Origin: Tolumonas sp008015085
GTDB taxonomy: Bacteria > Pseudomonadota > Gammaproteobacteria > Enterobacterales > Aeromonadaceae
Length of the DNA stretch: 64,000 nt
Direction: 5' to 3'
Assembly: GCA_029265125.1 (NCBI GenBank)
Contig: JAJUJX010000005.1
Coordinates: 1 to 64,000 of the forward strand
A model generated the notes under the pieces. It was given only the letters and a program-made list of their open reading frames with translations. It made no database searches and was not told the origin of the DNA. The position numbers were made by a program, and so were the translations under genes. Shown in pieces: positions 26,392-35,479 of the stretch (position 1 is the stretch's first letter; each line of letters starts with the position of its first letter).

Positions 26392-27762
26392 TTACCCCTG
26401 TTTATGATGTTGCGTTAATTTAGCCAGTAACTTGCCATGAATACCTTCAAAGCCGCCGTTACTCATCACTAAAATTTGATCGCCCGGTTTTGCTTCGGCC
26501 ACCAGCATATCCACCAGGTGATTAATATCATGTTGCACCGTTGTCGGGATTGGCGCCTTCGTGGCTAATTGGTGAATATCCCAGCCGAGCCCGGTCGGAG
26601 CAAACATGTACGCTTTATCTGCCTGAACCAGACTTTTGATCAGTTCGGTCTGATGAACACCCATTTTCATGGTGTTAGAGCGAGGTTCCAGCACCGCCAG
26701 AATACGGGCCGTACCAACCTTGGCACGCAGACCTGCGATGGTCGTCGCAATCGCTGTTGGATGATGCGCAAAATCATCGTAGATCTTGATATTAGCGATA
26801 TCACCACGCAGCTCCATGCGGCGTTTTGGCATCACAAATTCATTCAACGCTGCAATACCATCCTCCACCCGGACACCAGCATGACGGGCAGCGGCGATCG
26901 CCATCAGACCATTGTGCACACTGTGACGGCCTAAACCACTCCAGTGAACCTCACCATGTACTTCATCATTGAGAATAACTTCAAAAGTCGAGCCATCCTC
27001 TTTGAGTAGTTTCGCTTTCCAGTTGGCGTTGTCGCCTTCAACCAGCTCAACTTCGCTCCAGCATCCCATAGTACGTACTTCTGCAAGAGCAGGATCATGT
27101 GCTGGCATCAGAATACGGCCATTACCCGGAACAGTACGCACCAGATGATGGAACTGACGCTGGATAGAGGCCAGATCCGGGAAGATATCGGCATGATCGT
27201 ATTCCAGATTGTTCATGATCAGCGTGCGCGGGCGGTAATGAACGAATTTGGAACGTTTATCAAAGAAGGCACAATCATATTCATCAGCTTCAATGACAAA
27301 AAAGGGGGCTTTACCGAGACGGGCAGAGAATGGGAAGTTGCCCGGTACGCCACCGATCAGGAAGCCGGGTTCCAGACCTGCATGTTCCAGAATCCACGCC
27401 ACCATGCTGGAGGTCGTCGTTTTGCCGTGTGTGCCAGCTACACCAATCACCCAACGCTGCTGCAAGACGTTATCGCGCAGCCATTCAGGACCTGATGTAT
27501 ATGGCAGGTTCCGATCCAGTACATATTCGACACAAGGATTGCCACGACTCATGGCATTGCCGATCACGACCATATCAGGAGCCGGATCGAGCTGTGCCGG
27601 ATCATAACCCTGTACCAGTTCAATTCCCTGAGCTTCCAGCTGAGTGCTCATCGGTGGATAAACGTTAAGATCAGAGCCAGTGACTTTATGGCCCATCTGT
27701 TTTGCCAGCACCGCAATACCACCCATGAACGTGCCGCAAATGCCAAGAATATGAATATGCAT
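26392..27762 (-). CDS. mpl: UDP-N-acetylmuramate:L-alanyl-gamma-D-glutamyl-meso-diaminopimelate ligase
   Basis: The 456-residue Mur-ligase-family enzyme reattaches recycled murein tripeptide to UDP-MurNAc. Seen are the N-terminal Rossmann-like HILGICGTFMGGIAVLAKQMGH, the ATP site GVAGTHGKTTTSSMVAWIL, MNNLEYDHADIFPDL and KIYDDFAHHPTAIATT. The GTFMGG start distinguishes Mpl from MurC. It runs into ubiX and is divergent from ppa. Confidence 0.95.
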   Translation of the reverse strand: MHIHILGICGTFMGGIAVLAKQMGHKVTGSDLNVYPPMSTQLEAQGIELVQGYDPAQLDPAPDMVVIGNAMSRGNPCVEYVLDRNLPYTSGPEWLRDNVLQQRWVIGVAGTHGKTTTSSMVAWILEHAGLEPGFLIGGVPGNFPFSARLGKAPFFVIEADEYDCAFFDKRSKFVHYRPRTLIMNNLEYDHADIFPDLASIQRQFHHLVRTVPGNGRILMPAHDPALAEVRTMGCWSEVELVEGDNANWKAKLLKEDGSTFEVILNDEVHGEVHWSGLGRHSVHNGLMAIAAARHAGVRVEDGIAALNEFVMPKRRMELRGDIANIKIYDDFAHHPTAIATTIAGLRAKVGTARILAVLEPRSNTMKMGVHQTELIKSLVQADKAYMFAPTGLGWDIHQLATKAPIPTTVQHDINHLVDMLVAEAKPGDQILVMSNGGFEGIHGKLLAKLTQHHKQG

Positions 27763-27917
27763 ACAGGATTACCTGATTTTAGAAAACTAAAACCCTGATT
27801 CTAATGAAGCAAAGCTATTTGTGCCATCACTCAAGGCCGCTGCTTGGTAGCGATTTATCTCTGCGTCGTTATAATAGGGGCCTGCAACCTACTATTAATT
27901 TAAAAAAGGGAAACGCC

Positions 27918-28451
27918 ATGAGCTTGAATTTGGTTCCTGCTGGCAAAGAGCTGCCGGAAGATATCTATGTAGTTATTGAAATTCCGCAGAACGCTGATCC
28001 AATCAAATATGAAATCGACAAAGCATCTGGTGCTGTTTTTGTAGACCGTTTCATGGCGACTCCAATGTTCTATCCATGCAACTACGGTTATATCAACAAC
28101 ACCTTGTCTCTGGATGGTGATCCTGTTGACGTGCTGGTTCCGACTCCATATCCGCTGGTTCCTGGTTCAGTGATCCGTTGCCGCCCTGTTGGCGTTCTGA
28201 AAATGAGCGATGAAGCAGGTCAGGATGCTAAACTGGTTGCTGTTCCGCACAGCAAACTGACTAAACTGTACGATCACATCACTGACGTACATGAACTGCC
28301 AGAACTGCTGAAAGGCCAGATCAAACACTTCTTTGAGCGTTATAAAGAACTGGAACACGGCAAGTGGGTTAAAGTTGAAGGCTGGGGCGACAAAGCTGAA
28401 GCCATCGCTGAAATCGAAGCGTCTTTAGTGCGTTACGAAGAAAGCAAATAA
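27918..28451 (+). CDS. ppa: Inorganic pyrophosphatase (family I)
   Basis: The 177-residue enzyme hydrolyses pyrophosphate to drive biosynthesis. Seen are the EIPQNADPIKYEIDK start and MFYPCNYGYINNTLSLDGDPVDVLV with the metal-binding aspartates (DGDPVD). The start was moved to ATG 27918, preceded by AAAAAGGG, because it gives the family length; the open frame upstream to 27804 is not conserved. A strong bidirectional terminator follows. Confidence 0.96.
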   Translation: MSLNLVPAGKELPEDIYVVIEIPQNADPIKYEIDKASGAVFVDRFMATPMFYPCNYGYINNTLSLDGDPVDVLVPTPYPLVPGSVIRCRPVGVLKMSDEAGQDAKLVAVPHSKLTKLYDHITDVHELPELLKGQIKHFFERYKELEHGKWVKVEGWGDKAEAIAEIEASLVRYEESK

Positions 28452-28461
28452 TTGTCATAAC

Positions 28462-28490
28462 AAAAAAGCCATGCATTGCATGGCTTTTTT
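28462..28490. terminator. Perfect bidirectional terminator after ppa
   Basis: AAAAAAGCCATGCA and TGCATGGCTTTTTT form a 14-bp perfect stem with a 1-base centre. The A/T-runs on both sides make it functional for ppa and for the small minus-strand gene that ends at 28528. Confidence 0.9.
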
Positions 28491-28527
28491 GTCTCAGAAC
28501 TTAATGTTCTTTTATTATCGTGTGTTG

Positions 28528-28626
28528 TTAAGAATACAGATAAACCGCTAACCCAATTACCAGCGCAATATACACCAGCAGCAAAACGAGTAACTTCGTC
28601 TTCGGCATCTTATTTTCATTTTTCAT
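28528..28626 (-). CDS. Small single-pass membrane peptide (32 residues)
   Basis: A minus-strand frame from ATG 28626 to TAA 28528 encodes 32 residues. It has a Lys-rich N-terminus (MKNENKMPKTK) followed by about 18 hydrophobic residues (LLVLLLVYIALVIGLAVYLY). A ribosome site, AGGA, lies 9 bases upstream. It ends just before the ppa terminator, which works in this direction too. The positive-inside N-terminus predicts one membrane span. I recognise no family. A chance frame is possible but unlikely given the ribosome site, hydrophobic run and terminator. Confidence 0.55.
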   Translation of the reverse strand: MKNENKMPKTKLLVLLLVYIALVIGLAVYLYS

Positions 28627-28776
28627 TATGCTACATCCTCGCAGGCCTCGCAGCTGGCCTACTGGTTAACAATAGCATAACAATTTTGTTAACTCTATCT
28701 GAACAATAGTTATCAACTGTGTTAATTGATGATGTTCTCAAACCGCAGGTCACACGTTTCAGCTGTATGTCAGCAA

Positions 28777-29412
28777 CTAGGCTGACAGCAAATCCAGCAC
28801 CTGTAATTGATCTAACAATTCTGCAATAACTTCATTAACCGGACGGCCATGGTTATGAATATGCACTTCAGGCTGTTCAGGTGCTTCATAAGGATCTGAA
28901 ATACCAGTGAAGTGTTTGATCTCCCCTGCCCGAGCTTTTTTATACAACCCTTTTGGATCACGCTGTTCACACTCTTCGAGTGGAGTATCGACAAACACTT
29001 CGACAAACTCACCCTCTGGGAATAATGCCCGGATAGCATCACGATCAGCGCGATATGGCGAAACAAAGGCAGCCAGTACGACGAGACCTGCATCGACCAT
29101 CAGCTTAGCCGCTTCACCAACGCGACGCAGATTTTCCTGCCGATCTTCTGCAGAAAAACCTAAGCCTTTGCACAAGCCATGGCGCACATTGTCACCATCG
29201 AGCAGATAGGTATGCACACCCCGGCGGAACAGTTCCTGCTCTAACGCACCAGCAATGGTCGATTTACCTGAACCGGATAAGCCAGTGAACCACAGCAGAA
29301 ACGCTTTATGCCCTTTTTGCTCAGCCCGAGCTACTTTATCAATGGCATGGTCATGCCAGACGATGTCTTTGTTCATTAGTGACACATCCTGAATGCTGAA
29401 ATTCTGACTCAT
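28777..29412 (-). CDS. cysC: Adenylyl-sulfate kinase
   Basis: The 211-residue kinase phosphorylates adenosine 5'-phosphosulfate to PAPS in sulfate assimilation. Seen are the P-loop FTGLSGSGKSTIAGAL, LDGDNVRHGLCKGLGFSAEDRQENLRRVGE and FVDTPLEECEQRDPKGLY. Length is normal. It is the last gene of the minus-strand cysG-cysD-cysN-cysC cluster and is separated from cysN by 177 bases containing a folded repeat. Confidence 0.95.
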   Translation of the reverse strand: MSQNFSIQDVSLMNKDIVWHDHAIDKVARAEQKGHKAFLLWFTGLSGSGKSTIAGALEQELFRRGVHTYLLDGDNVRHGLCKGLGFSAEDRQENLRRVGEAAKLMVDAGLVVLAAFVSPYRADRDAIRALFPEGEFVEVFVDTPLEECEQRDPKGLYKKARAGEIKHFTGISDPYEAPEQPEVHIHNHGRPVNEVIAELLDQLQVLDLLSA

Positions 29413-29433
29413 CAGACTGGAAAGAGGACTATG

Positions 29434-29520
29434 GGATCCATGTCGCCAACCCTCTGCGCCATGGATGGCGCAGCGGAGCCTCCAGGGATGGATTTACCGC
29501 GTGTTGGCGGCATGGATTCC
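29434..29520. repeat. Nested palindromic intergenic element between cysN and cysC
   Basis: Outer arms GGATCCATGTCGCCAAC (29434-29450) and GTTGGCGGCATGGATTCC (29503-29520) pair with two imperfections. They enclose a perfect inner hairpin, TGCGCCAT-GG-ATGGCGCA (29455-29472), then GGAGCCTCC. The base composition and fold suggest a dispersed intergenic repeat (REP/MITE-like) rather than a coding region. Confidence 0.6.
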
Positions 29521-29556
29521 ATTGGCCGACTAAGTCTGAAGATCCTAAAAAGCAAA

Positions 29557-29580
29557 GAGGTAACCCGCAGGTTACCTCTG
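29557..29580 (-). terminator. Stem-loop directly after cysN
   Basis: AGAGGTAACC and GGTTACCTCT form a perfect 10-bp stem around CGCA, 9 bases past the cysN stop. The T-run on the minus strand is weak (TTTGCTTTTT), so partial termination before cysC is possible. Confidence 0.55.
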
Positions 29581-29589
29581 ATAAACACA

Positions 29590-31005
29590 TTACAGCTTGC
29601 CGATATCCAGCGCCTGCCAGTGCGGGAAGTGTTTACGCACCAGCGCATTCAATTCCAGTTCAAACTCGCTGAATTGCGTTTTGGTGGTTTTATCCGCCAG
29701 CGCTTCCACTACCATACCAGCACCGATGGTGACGTTACTCAGGCGATCGATGACGATGAAACTGCCGGTGTCACGCACTTTGTCGTAAGGATCCACGCCG
29801 ATCTGATTAGTCAGTGACAGCTCCAGCAGACCAATTTCATTCAGTTTTAATTCAGTCGCTTCATGCTGTTCCAGCGTATTCACATCAATCCGGTGACGGA
29901 TAGCATCGACATGACCACGGGTTTTGCGGGTCGCCAATTTGATATCATACTGACGGTGCGGTTGCAGTGGCTCTTCGGTCATCCAGACTACATTTGCCAG
30001 CACGCGCTGCGTGATCGACGTATCGGCTTCAGGAGCTACCAGCAAATCACCACGGCTGATGTCGATTTCATCTTCCAGTGTCAGCGTCACTGCTTCGCCC
30101 GGCAGAGCATAATCGAGATCACCATCAAACGTGACGATACGTTTTACTTTGCTCTCTTTGCCAGACGGCAACACTTTCACCACATCGCCCGGTTTCACCA
30201 CACCTGCGGCGATGGTGCCCATGTAACCACGGAAATCCAGATTCGGCCGTGACACCAGCTGCACCGGCATACGGAACGGCAGATCGACGTTGCGTGTGCC
30301 GACTTCAGCATTTTCCAGCAGTGTCAGCAGTGGTTCACCAGCATACCAAGGCATCTGCTCGCTCTTAGTGACCAGATTGTCGCCATCCAGTGCCGAAATT
30401 GGCACTACCTTGATGTCGATTTTCGGTAAGCCAGCAGCAAAACACAGATATTCGGTTTTGATGCTGTTGAAAACTTTCTCATCGAAATTCACCAGATCCA
30501 TCTTGTTGACGGCAACGATGAACTGACGAATGCCTAACAGGCTAGCGATAAAGCTGTGGCGGCGGGTTTGTTCCAACACACCGCGACGCGCATCAATCAG
30601 GATGATCGCCAGATCACAGGTCGACGCACCGGTCGCCATGTTACGGGTGTACTGCTCATGACCTGGGGTATCCGCGATGATGAATTTACGCTTGGCAGTC
30701 GAGAAATAGCGGTAAGCCACATCGATGGTAATGCCCTGCTCACGTTCGGCTTGCAGACCATCGACCAGCAGGGCGAAATCCAGTTTTTCGCCGGTGGTGC
30801 CGATCTTCTGGCTTTCTGATTTCAGCGTGTTCAGGTGATCTTCATACACCTGACGCGAATCATGCAGCAGACGACCGATCAGGGTACTTTTGCCGTCATC
30901 CACGCTACCGCAGGTCAGGAAACGCAGCAAACTTTTGTGTTGCTGGTTCTTCAGATAAGTCTCGATGCCTTCTTCTTTGATTGCTTCGGCAATAGTGGTA
31001 TTCAT
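29590..31005 (-). CDS. cysN: Sulfate adenylyltransferase subunit 1 (GTPase)
   Basis: The 471-residue regulatory GTPase of ATP sulfurylase couples GTP hydrolysis to adenylyl-sulfate formation. G-motifs are TCGSVDDGKSTLIGRLL, IADTPGHEQYTRNMATGAS and VNKMDLV. An EF-Tu-like beta-barrel pair follows. It lies 38 bases after cysD and is not fused to CysC. Length is normal. Confidence 0.95.
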   Translation of the reverse strand: MNTTIAEAIKEEGIETYLKNQQHKSLLRFLTCGSVDDGKSTLIGRLLHDSRQVYEDHLNTLKSESQKIGTTGEKLDFALLVDGLQAEREQGITIDVAYRYFSTAKRKFIIADTPGHEQYTRNMATGASTCDLAIILIDARRGVLEQTRRHSFIASLLGIRQFIVAVNKMDLVNFDEKVFNSIKTEYLCFAAGLPKIDIKVVPISALDGDNLVTKSEQMPWYAGEPLLTLLENAEVGTRNVDLPFRMPVQLVSRPNLDFRGYMGTIAAGVVKPGDVVKVLPSGKESKVKRIVTFDGDLDYALPGEAVTLTLEDEIDISRGDLLVAPEADTSITQRVLANVVWMTEEPLQPHRQYDIKLATRKTRGHVDAIRHRIDVNTLEQHEATELKLNEIGLLELSLTNQIGVDPYDKVRDTGSFIVIDRLSNVTIGAGMVVEALADKTTKTQFSEFELELNALVRKHFPHWQALDIGKL

Positions 31006-31043
31006 TGTCTTGTTCCTTAATCCGTTTCAGTAACCCGCAAACC

Positions 31044-31958
31044 TTAGAAATAACCCTGACGTTTTTTCAGCTCCATTGAGCCGGCCTGATCGCTGTCGAT
31101 CAGACGCCCTTGCCGTTCACTGGTAGTCGACACCAACATCTCTTCGATGATTTCCGGCAGGGTTGCGGCTTCGGATTCGACCGCCCCAGTCAGTGGATAA
31201 CAACCGAGGGTACGGAAGCGGACAGATTCCATCTGCGGTACTTCGCCCGGATTAAGCGGCATACGATCATCATCAACCATGATTTTCACGCCATCACGTT
31301 CGACAATCGGACGTTTGGCCGCGAAGTACAACGGAACGATTTCAATGTTTTCCAGATAGATGTATTGCCAGATATCCAGTTCGGTCCAGTTCGACAGCGG
31401 GAACACTCGAATGCTTTCGCCTTTGTTTACCTGACCGTTATACAGGCGCCACAGTTCCGGACGCTGGTTTTTCGGATCCCACGCGTGGTTTTTATCACGG
31501 AAGGAGTACACACGCTCTTTCGCACGCGATTTCTCTTCATCACGACGCGCACCACCGAAAGCGGCATCAAAGCCGTATTTATTCAGCGCTTGCTTCAAGC
31601 CTTCGGTTTTCCAGATATCGGTATGCTTCGAGCTGCCATGATCAAACGGGTTCAGATTCATCGCCACGGCATCCGGATTAATATGTACCAGCAATTCCAG
31701 ACCGTATTTTTTCACGGTCTCATCACGAAACTTGATCATTTCGCGGAATTTCCAGGTGGTATCCACATGCAGCAGCGGAAATGGCAGCGTGCCCGGATAG
31801 AAGGCTTTACGCGCCAGATGCAACATGACAGAGGAGTCTTTCCCGATGGAGTAGAGCATTACCGGATTTTGAAACTCGGCCGCCACTTCACGGATGATAT
31901 GGATGCTTTCTGCTTCCAACTGCTTCAAATGGGTTAATCGTGCGGTGTCCAGTTGCAT
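31044..31958 (-). CDS. cysD: Sulfate adenylyltransferase subunit 2
   Basis: The 304-residue catalytic subunit belongs to the PP-loop (PAPS reductase-like) ATPases. Seen are VMLYSIGKDSSVMLHLARKAF, HVDTTWKFREMI, AFGGARRDEEKSRAKERVYSFRD and NWTELDIWQYI. Length is normal. It lies 48 bases after cysG. Confidence 0.95.
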   Translation of the reverse strand: MQLDTARLTHLKQLEAESIHIIREVAAEFQNPVMLYSIGKDSSVMLHLARKAFYPGTLPFPLLHVDTTWKFREMIKFRDETVKKYGLELLVHINPDAVAMNLNPFDHGSSKHTDIWKTEGLKQALNKYGFDAAFGGARRDEEKSRAKERVYSFRDKNHAWDPKNQRPELWRLYNGQVNKGESIRVFPLSNWTELDIWQYIYLENIEIVPLYFAAKRPIVERDGVKIMVDDDRMPLNPGEVPQMESVRFRTLGCYPLTGAVESEAATLPEIIEEMLVSTTSERQGRLIDSDQAGSMELKKRQGYF

Positions 31959-32006
31959 ATGCTTACTACTCCTGTTTTCGCCTTTGCCTGACTGTGCAGA
32001 CAGTGA

Positions 32007-33413
32007 TCAGGCAAGGTTAATCAAATGTTCTTTACCAGTGGCGGTATCACCACCAAACCAGCTTAATGTGTCGGCCAGTGAGGCTACTTCACCCACCACT
32101 ATCAGTGACGGGCTCTGTGCATCTTTTGCCAGCTCAGGCAATTGCTGCAGCGTGCCGCGTAAAACCCGCTGTCTGGCCGTAGTGCCACGTTCAATCAGGG
32201 CTACCGGCGTTTCCGGACGACGGCCATGAGCGATCAGTCGTTCGGTGATGGTTGGCGAACCAATTAGCCCCATGTAAATCACCAGTGTCTGATTGCTGGC
32301 AGCCAGTGCAGCCCAATCCGGCTCTTCACCGCCTTGTTTGCAATGACCGGTAATAAATACGGCGCTCTGCGCACTGTCCCGATGCGTCAGTGGAATACCA
32401 GCGTATGCCGTTGCCCCTGCGGCTGCGGTAATCCCCGGCACGACCGAAAAAGGAATACCTTCTGCTCGTGCAGCCTGAAGCTCTTCAGCTCCACGACCGA
32501 ACATAAACGGATCGCCACCTTTCAGACGCACCACACGTTTGCCGGCACGCGCATGACTTAATAACAATTCGTTGATTTCATGTTGCGGTACGCTGTGCGC
32601 CCCCGCTTTTTTGCCAACACTGATACGTTCTGCATCACGGCGAATTAAGTTCATGACTTCCGGTGATACCAGCTGGTCATACAGCACCACTTCCGCCTGC
32701 TGGATCTGCTGTAAGCCCTTCAGCGTCAGCAATCCGGCATCGCCTGGGCCAGCACCGACCAGTACTATTTCACCACCAGCATAATCTTCTGCATTCAGTT
32801 GCTCAGACATCCATTGTTCAGCTGCTTCGTGCTGTTCAGTTTCCAGCAAGGTTGCCAGTTGCGGTGAGGCGAAAGCCTTTTCCCAGAAACGGCGACGTGA
32901 AGTGATGTCGTTCAGTTTCTGTTTAATTTTGTTCCGCCACTCACCGGATAACTCAGCCAGTGCCCCCAGATGTTTTGGCAGCAGCGCTTCAAGGCGTTCC
33001 CGCAACATACGCACCAGTACCGGCGCCTTGCCGCCACTGGAGACCGCCACCATGATTGGTGAGCGATCGATAATCGACGGGAAGATGAAGCTGGAGCGTT
33101 CAGGATCATCCACCACATTCACCCACACATTGGCTATATTGGCGGCTTCAGCAACGTCAGCATTCACCTGATCATCATCCGTCGCCGCAACTACCAGCAT
33201 ATGCTGATGCAAATGTTCCGCCTGGAAACGAGCTGGAATATAGGTGTGTCCAACCAGTAACTCCGTCAGTTCTTCGTGCAATGAAGGAGCCACAACAGTC
33301 AGTTGAGCACCGGCATCCAGCAGCAAACGGGCTTTACGCAGTGCGATATCACCACCCCCGACAAGTAATACAGCCCGGTTGTTCAATCTGGCAAACAGTG
33401 GCAGATAATCCAT
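32007..33413 (-). CDS. cysG: Siroheme synthase CysG
   Basis: The 468-residue trifunctional enzyme makes siroheme for sulfite and nitrite reductases. Residues 1-210 form the precorrin-2 dehydrogenase/ferrochelatase (VLLVGGGDIALRKARLLLDAGA). Residues from 215 form the uroporphyrinogen-III methyltransferase (VLVGAGPGDAGLLTLKGLQ, RLKGGDPFMFGRGAEE, VPGITAAAGATAYAGIPLTHR). It heads the cys cluster. The 149 bases upstream are very AT-rich with a repeated GAGATGTAA, which could hold CysB sites, but I cannot assign them. Confidence 0.95.
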   Translation of the reverse strand: MDYLPLFARLNNRAVLLVGGGDIALRKARLLLDAGAQLTVVAPSLHEELTELLVGHTYIPARFQAEHLHQHMLVVAATDDDQVNADVAEAANIANVWVNVVDDPERSSFIFPSIIDRSPIMVAVSSGGKAPVLVRMLRERLEALLPKHLGALAELSGEWRNKIKQKLNDITSRRRFWEKAFASPQLATLLETEQHEAAEQWMSEQLNAEDYAGGEIVLVGAGPGDAGLLTLKGLQQIQQAEVVLYDQLVSPEVMNLIRRDAERISVGKKAGAHSVPQHEINELLLSHARAGKRVVRLKGGDPFMFGRGAEELQAARAEGIPFSVVPGITAAAGATAYAGIPLTHRDSAQSAVFITGHCKQGGEEPDWAALAASNQTLVIYMGLIGSPTITERLIAHGRRPETPVALIERGTTARQRVLRGTLQQLPELAKDAQSPSLIVVGEVASLADTLSWFGGDTATGKEHLINLA

Positions 33414-33562
33414 CGTTGACTCCTTCTATTTCTGGAATATGAATATAGAGATGTAATTATGAGATGTAAAATGATAAACAAAGCCTTATTACGACTTAAA
33501 AGTAATATGCTTATTCAATAATTGGATTTAGATAGAATAAACATTTTTTATATATGTTTATC

Positions 33563-33898
33563 TTACTCCGACGGCGTCGATAACGCTCGTTTAAGGCAGG
33601 CGGGACACAGGCAATCATCTGAATTGAGCGATAACGGCATCAGATTGGGTAAATCCTGACACCAGCAGCCACCGTTTTTGCCACCACTGCCACATTCAAA
33701 CTTTTCACCGCAACAGGAACAGTGTTTTTCTTCTGCCATCAATGGTCTGCACAGCAGTCTTCCCCATACCTGCTGTTTCTCTTCGTCTGTGAAGTCTCGC
33801 CATTGTGATATTTCAGATAAGGTACGCCGGCATCCCGTGCAATACTCACCTTCGCTATCCAGTTTGCATACTCCTTTGCATGGCGATTCGATACTCAT
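33563..33898 (-). CDS. DUF1289 domain fused to a cysteine-rich CWC-like domain
   Basis: The 111-residue product starts at ATG 33898, preceded by GGAGAGGGG. An upstream frame to 33934 lacks a ribosome site. Residues 1-45 match DUF1289 (SPCKGVCKLDSEGEYCTGC). Residues 58-105 form a second Cys-rich unit (CSCCGEKFECGSGGKNGGC, then CLCPACLKR) resembling the CWC family. About a dozen cysteines suggest zinc or Fe-S binding. The function is unknown. It is divergent from qmcA. Confidence 0.7.
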   Translation of the reverse strand: MSIESPCKGVCKLDSEGEYCTGCRRTLSEISQWRDFTDEEKQQVWGRLLCRPLMAEEKHCSCCGEKFECGSGGKNGGCWCQDLPNLMPLSLNSDDCLCPACLKRALSTPSE

Positions 33899-34001
33899 TT
33901 TCCCCTCTCCAACGTCAAACCTATAACTGATCACAGAGATGACCTATACTTTTGATTGTATGTGAAAAATATAATTTCAACGCATTATTTGGGAGAGAGT
34001 C

Positions 34002-34922
34002 ATGGATTTAAGTTTATTACTGCTCGTCATTTTTATTGTTCTGGTGCTGGTCACACTCAGCTCGGTCATCAAAGTTGTGCCACAAGGGTATAACTGGACA
34101 GTTGAGCGGTTCGGTCGCTACACAACTACACTAACGCCCGGCCTCAACCTGATCCTGCCATTCATTGATCGGATCGGTCATAAAATCAATATGATGGAAC
34201 AGGTGCTGGATATTCCGCCACAAGAAGTCATTTCCCGCGATAACGCCAACGTCACCATCGACGCTGTCACCTTCGTACAGGTTATTGAAGCGCATAAAGC
34301 CGCTTATGAAGTGAATGATCTGATGTCAGCTATCCGTAACCTGACCATGACCAACATCCGTACCGTGCTGGGTGCGATGGAGCTCGACCATATGCTGTCG
34401 CAACGTGACACCATCAACGAAAAACTGTTGGTGACCGTGGATGCCGCAACCAGTCCGTGGGGCGTTAAAGTGACCCGTATTGAAATTAAAGATGTGCGCC
34501 CACCGCAGGATCTGATCGAATCAATGAATGCTCAGATGAAAGCCGAACGTCAAAAACGCGCAGAAATTTTGGAAGCCGAAGGGGTGCGACAATCGAAGAT
34601 CCTCAAAGCAGAAGGCGAAAAACAGTCGCAGATCCTCAAAGCCGAAGGGGAACGCCAGGCAGCCTTCCTCGCGGCAGAGGCGCGTGAACGCCAGGCTGAA
34701 GCGGAAGCCAAAGCGACCCAACTGGTATCTGACGCGATTGCAAACGGCAATACTCAGGCAATCAACTATTTCGTGGCACAGAAATATACGGATGCACTTG
34801 CCAGAATCGGTGATGGCCAGAACAGCAAGCTGGTGCTGATGCCGTTGGAGGCGACTCAACTGATCGGTTCTATCGGCGGTATCAGTCAGCTGGTCAATGA
34901 AATCAGTCAGAAGAAGGGCTAA
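34002..34922 (+). CDS. qmcA: SPFH/band-7 membrane protease-associated protein QmcA
   Basis: The 306-residue protein has one N-terminal membrane segment (LLLLVIFIVLVLVTLSSVIKV). An SPFH domain follows (VPQGYNWTVERFGRYTTTLTPGLNLILPFID), then a coiled coil with repeated ILKAEGEKQSQ units. It belongs to the stomatin/paraslipin family, which forms membrane microdomain assemblies. It lies 3 bases before the NfeD gene, the conserved SPFH-NfeD pair. Confidence 0.9.
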   Translation: MDLSLLLLVIFIVLVLVTLSSVIKVVPQGYNWTVERFGRYTTTLTPGLNLILPFIDRIGHKINMMEQVLDIPPQEVISRDNANVTIDAVTFVQVIEAHKAAYEVNDLMSAIRNLTMTNIRTVLGAMELDHMLSQRDTINEKLLVTVDAATSPWGVKVTRIEIKDVRPPQDLIESMNAQMKAERQKRAEILEAEGVRQSKILKAEGEKQSQILKAEGERQAAFLAAEARERQAEAEAKATQLVSDAIANGNTQAINYFVAQKYTDALARIGDGQNSKLVLMPLEATQLIGSIGGISQLVNEISQKKG

Positions 34923-34925
34923 TTT

Positions 34926-35393
34926 ATGCAAAGCTGGGCATGGTTATCTGAGTGGAATTACTGGCACTGGATGATCCTGGGTACATCGTTGCTGCTGCTG
35001 GAATTATTCGGTACTGCCGGATTACTGCTCTGGACCGGAATTGCCGCCCTACTGACCGCATTGCTTGTCTTTCTGACAGAACCCGGTATCTATGGCCAAT
35101 GGGGCTGGTTTGCCCTGTTCAGTGTCGGCACCACCCTCAGCTGGTTTCGCTTAAATAAACGCGATAAACCCGTTGCTGAAGTAGCAGTACTGAACCAGCG
35201 CACACAGCGTTGCATTGGTGTCCATACCACTTTGCTGGAAGATGTCACCCTCGGGAAAAGTCGGGTCAGAATTGAAGATACGGTGTGGGTAATTAGCTGT
35301 GATGAAGAATTAAAAGCCGGTGATGCGGTAAAAGTGATTTCAGCTGATGGCACTACGCTCAGAGTAAAATCGTCAGTTAAAAACAATCAGTAA
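34926..35393 (+). CDS. NfeD-like membrane protein
   Basis: The 155-residue protein has two to three membrane segments (WMILGTSLLLLELFGTAGLLLWTGIAALLTALLVF) and a C-terminal OB-fold (GKSRVRIEDTVWVISCDEELKAGDAVKVISADGTTLRV). It is the short NfeD partner that pairs with the upstream stomatin-like protein. E. coli has YbbK-type counterparts. Confidence 0.88.
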   Translation: MQSWAWLSEWNYWHWMILGTSLLLLELFGTAGLLLWTGIAALLTALLVFLTEPGIYGQWGWFALFSVGTTLSWFRLNKRDKPVAEVAVLNQRTQRCIGVHTTLLEDVTLGKSRVRIEDTVWVISCDEELKAGDAVKVISADGTTLRVKSSVKNNQ

Positions 35394-35397
35394 AAAG

Positions 35398-35420
35398 AAA
35401 GGGGCTGAGTAGCCCCTTTT
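35398..35420. terminator. Bidirectional terminator between nfeD and mdh
   Basis: AAAGGGGCT and AGCCCCTTTT pair around GAGT between the two convergent genes, with A and T runs at the ends. Confidence 0.8.
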
Positions 35421-35479
35421 GCTTTAGCTTATCGGCCTATTTTCCCGGTTTTTTCCTGCCTTTCACCGAAGTCTTTAGA

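Noticed and set aside
29412..29817. Open frames across the cysN-cysC intergenic repeat
   Set aside because: They arise from the palindromic element and antisense cysN sequence, with no ribosome site or family resemblance.
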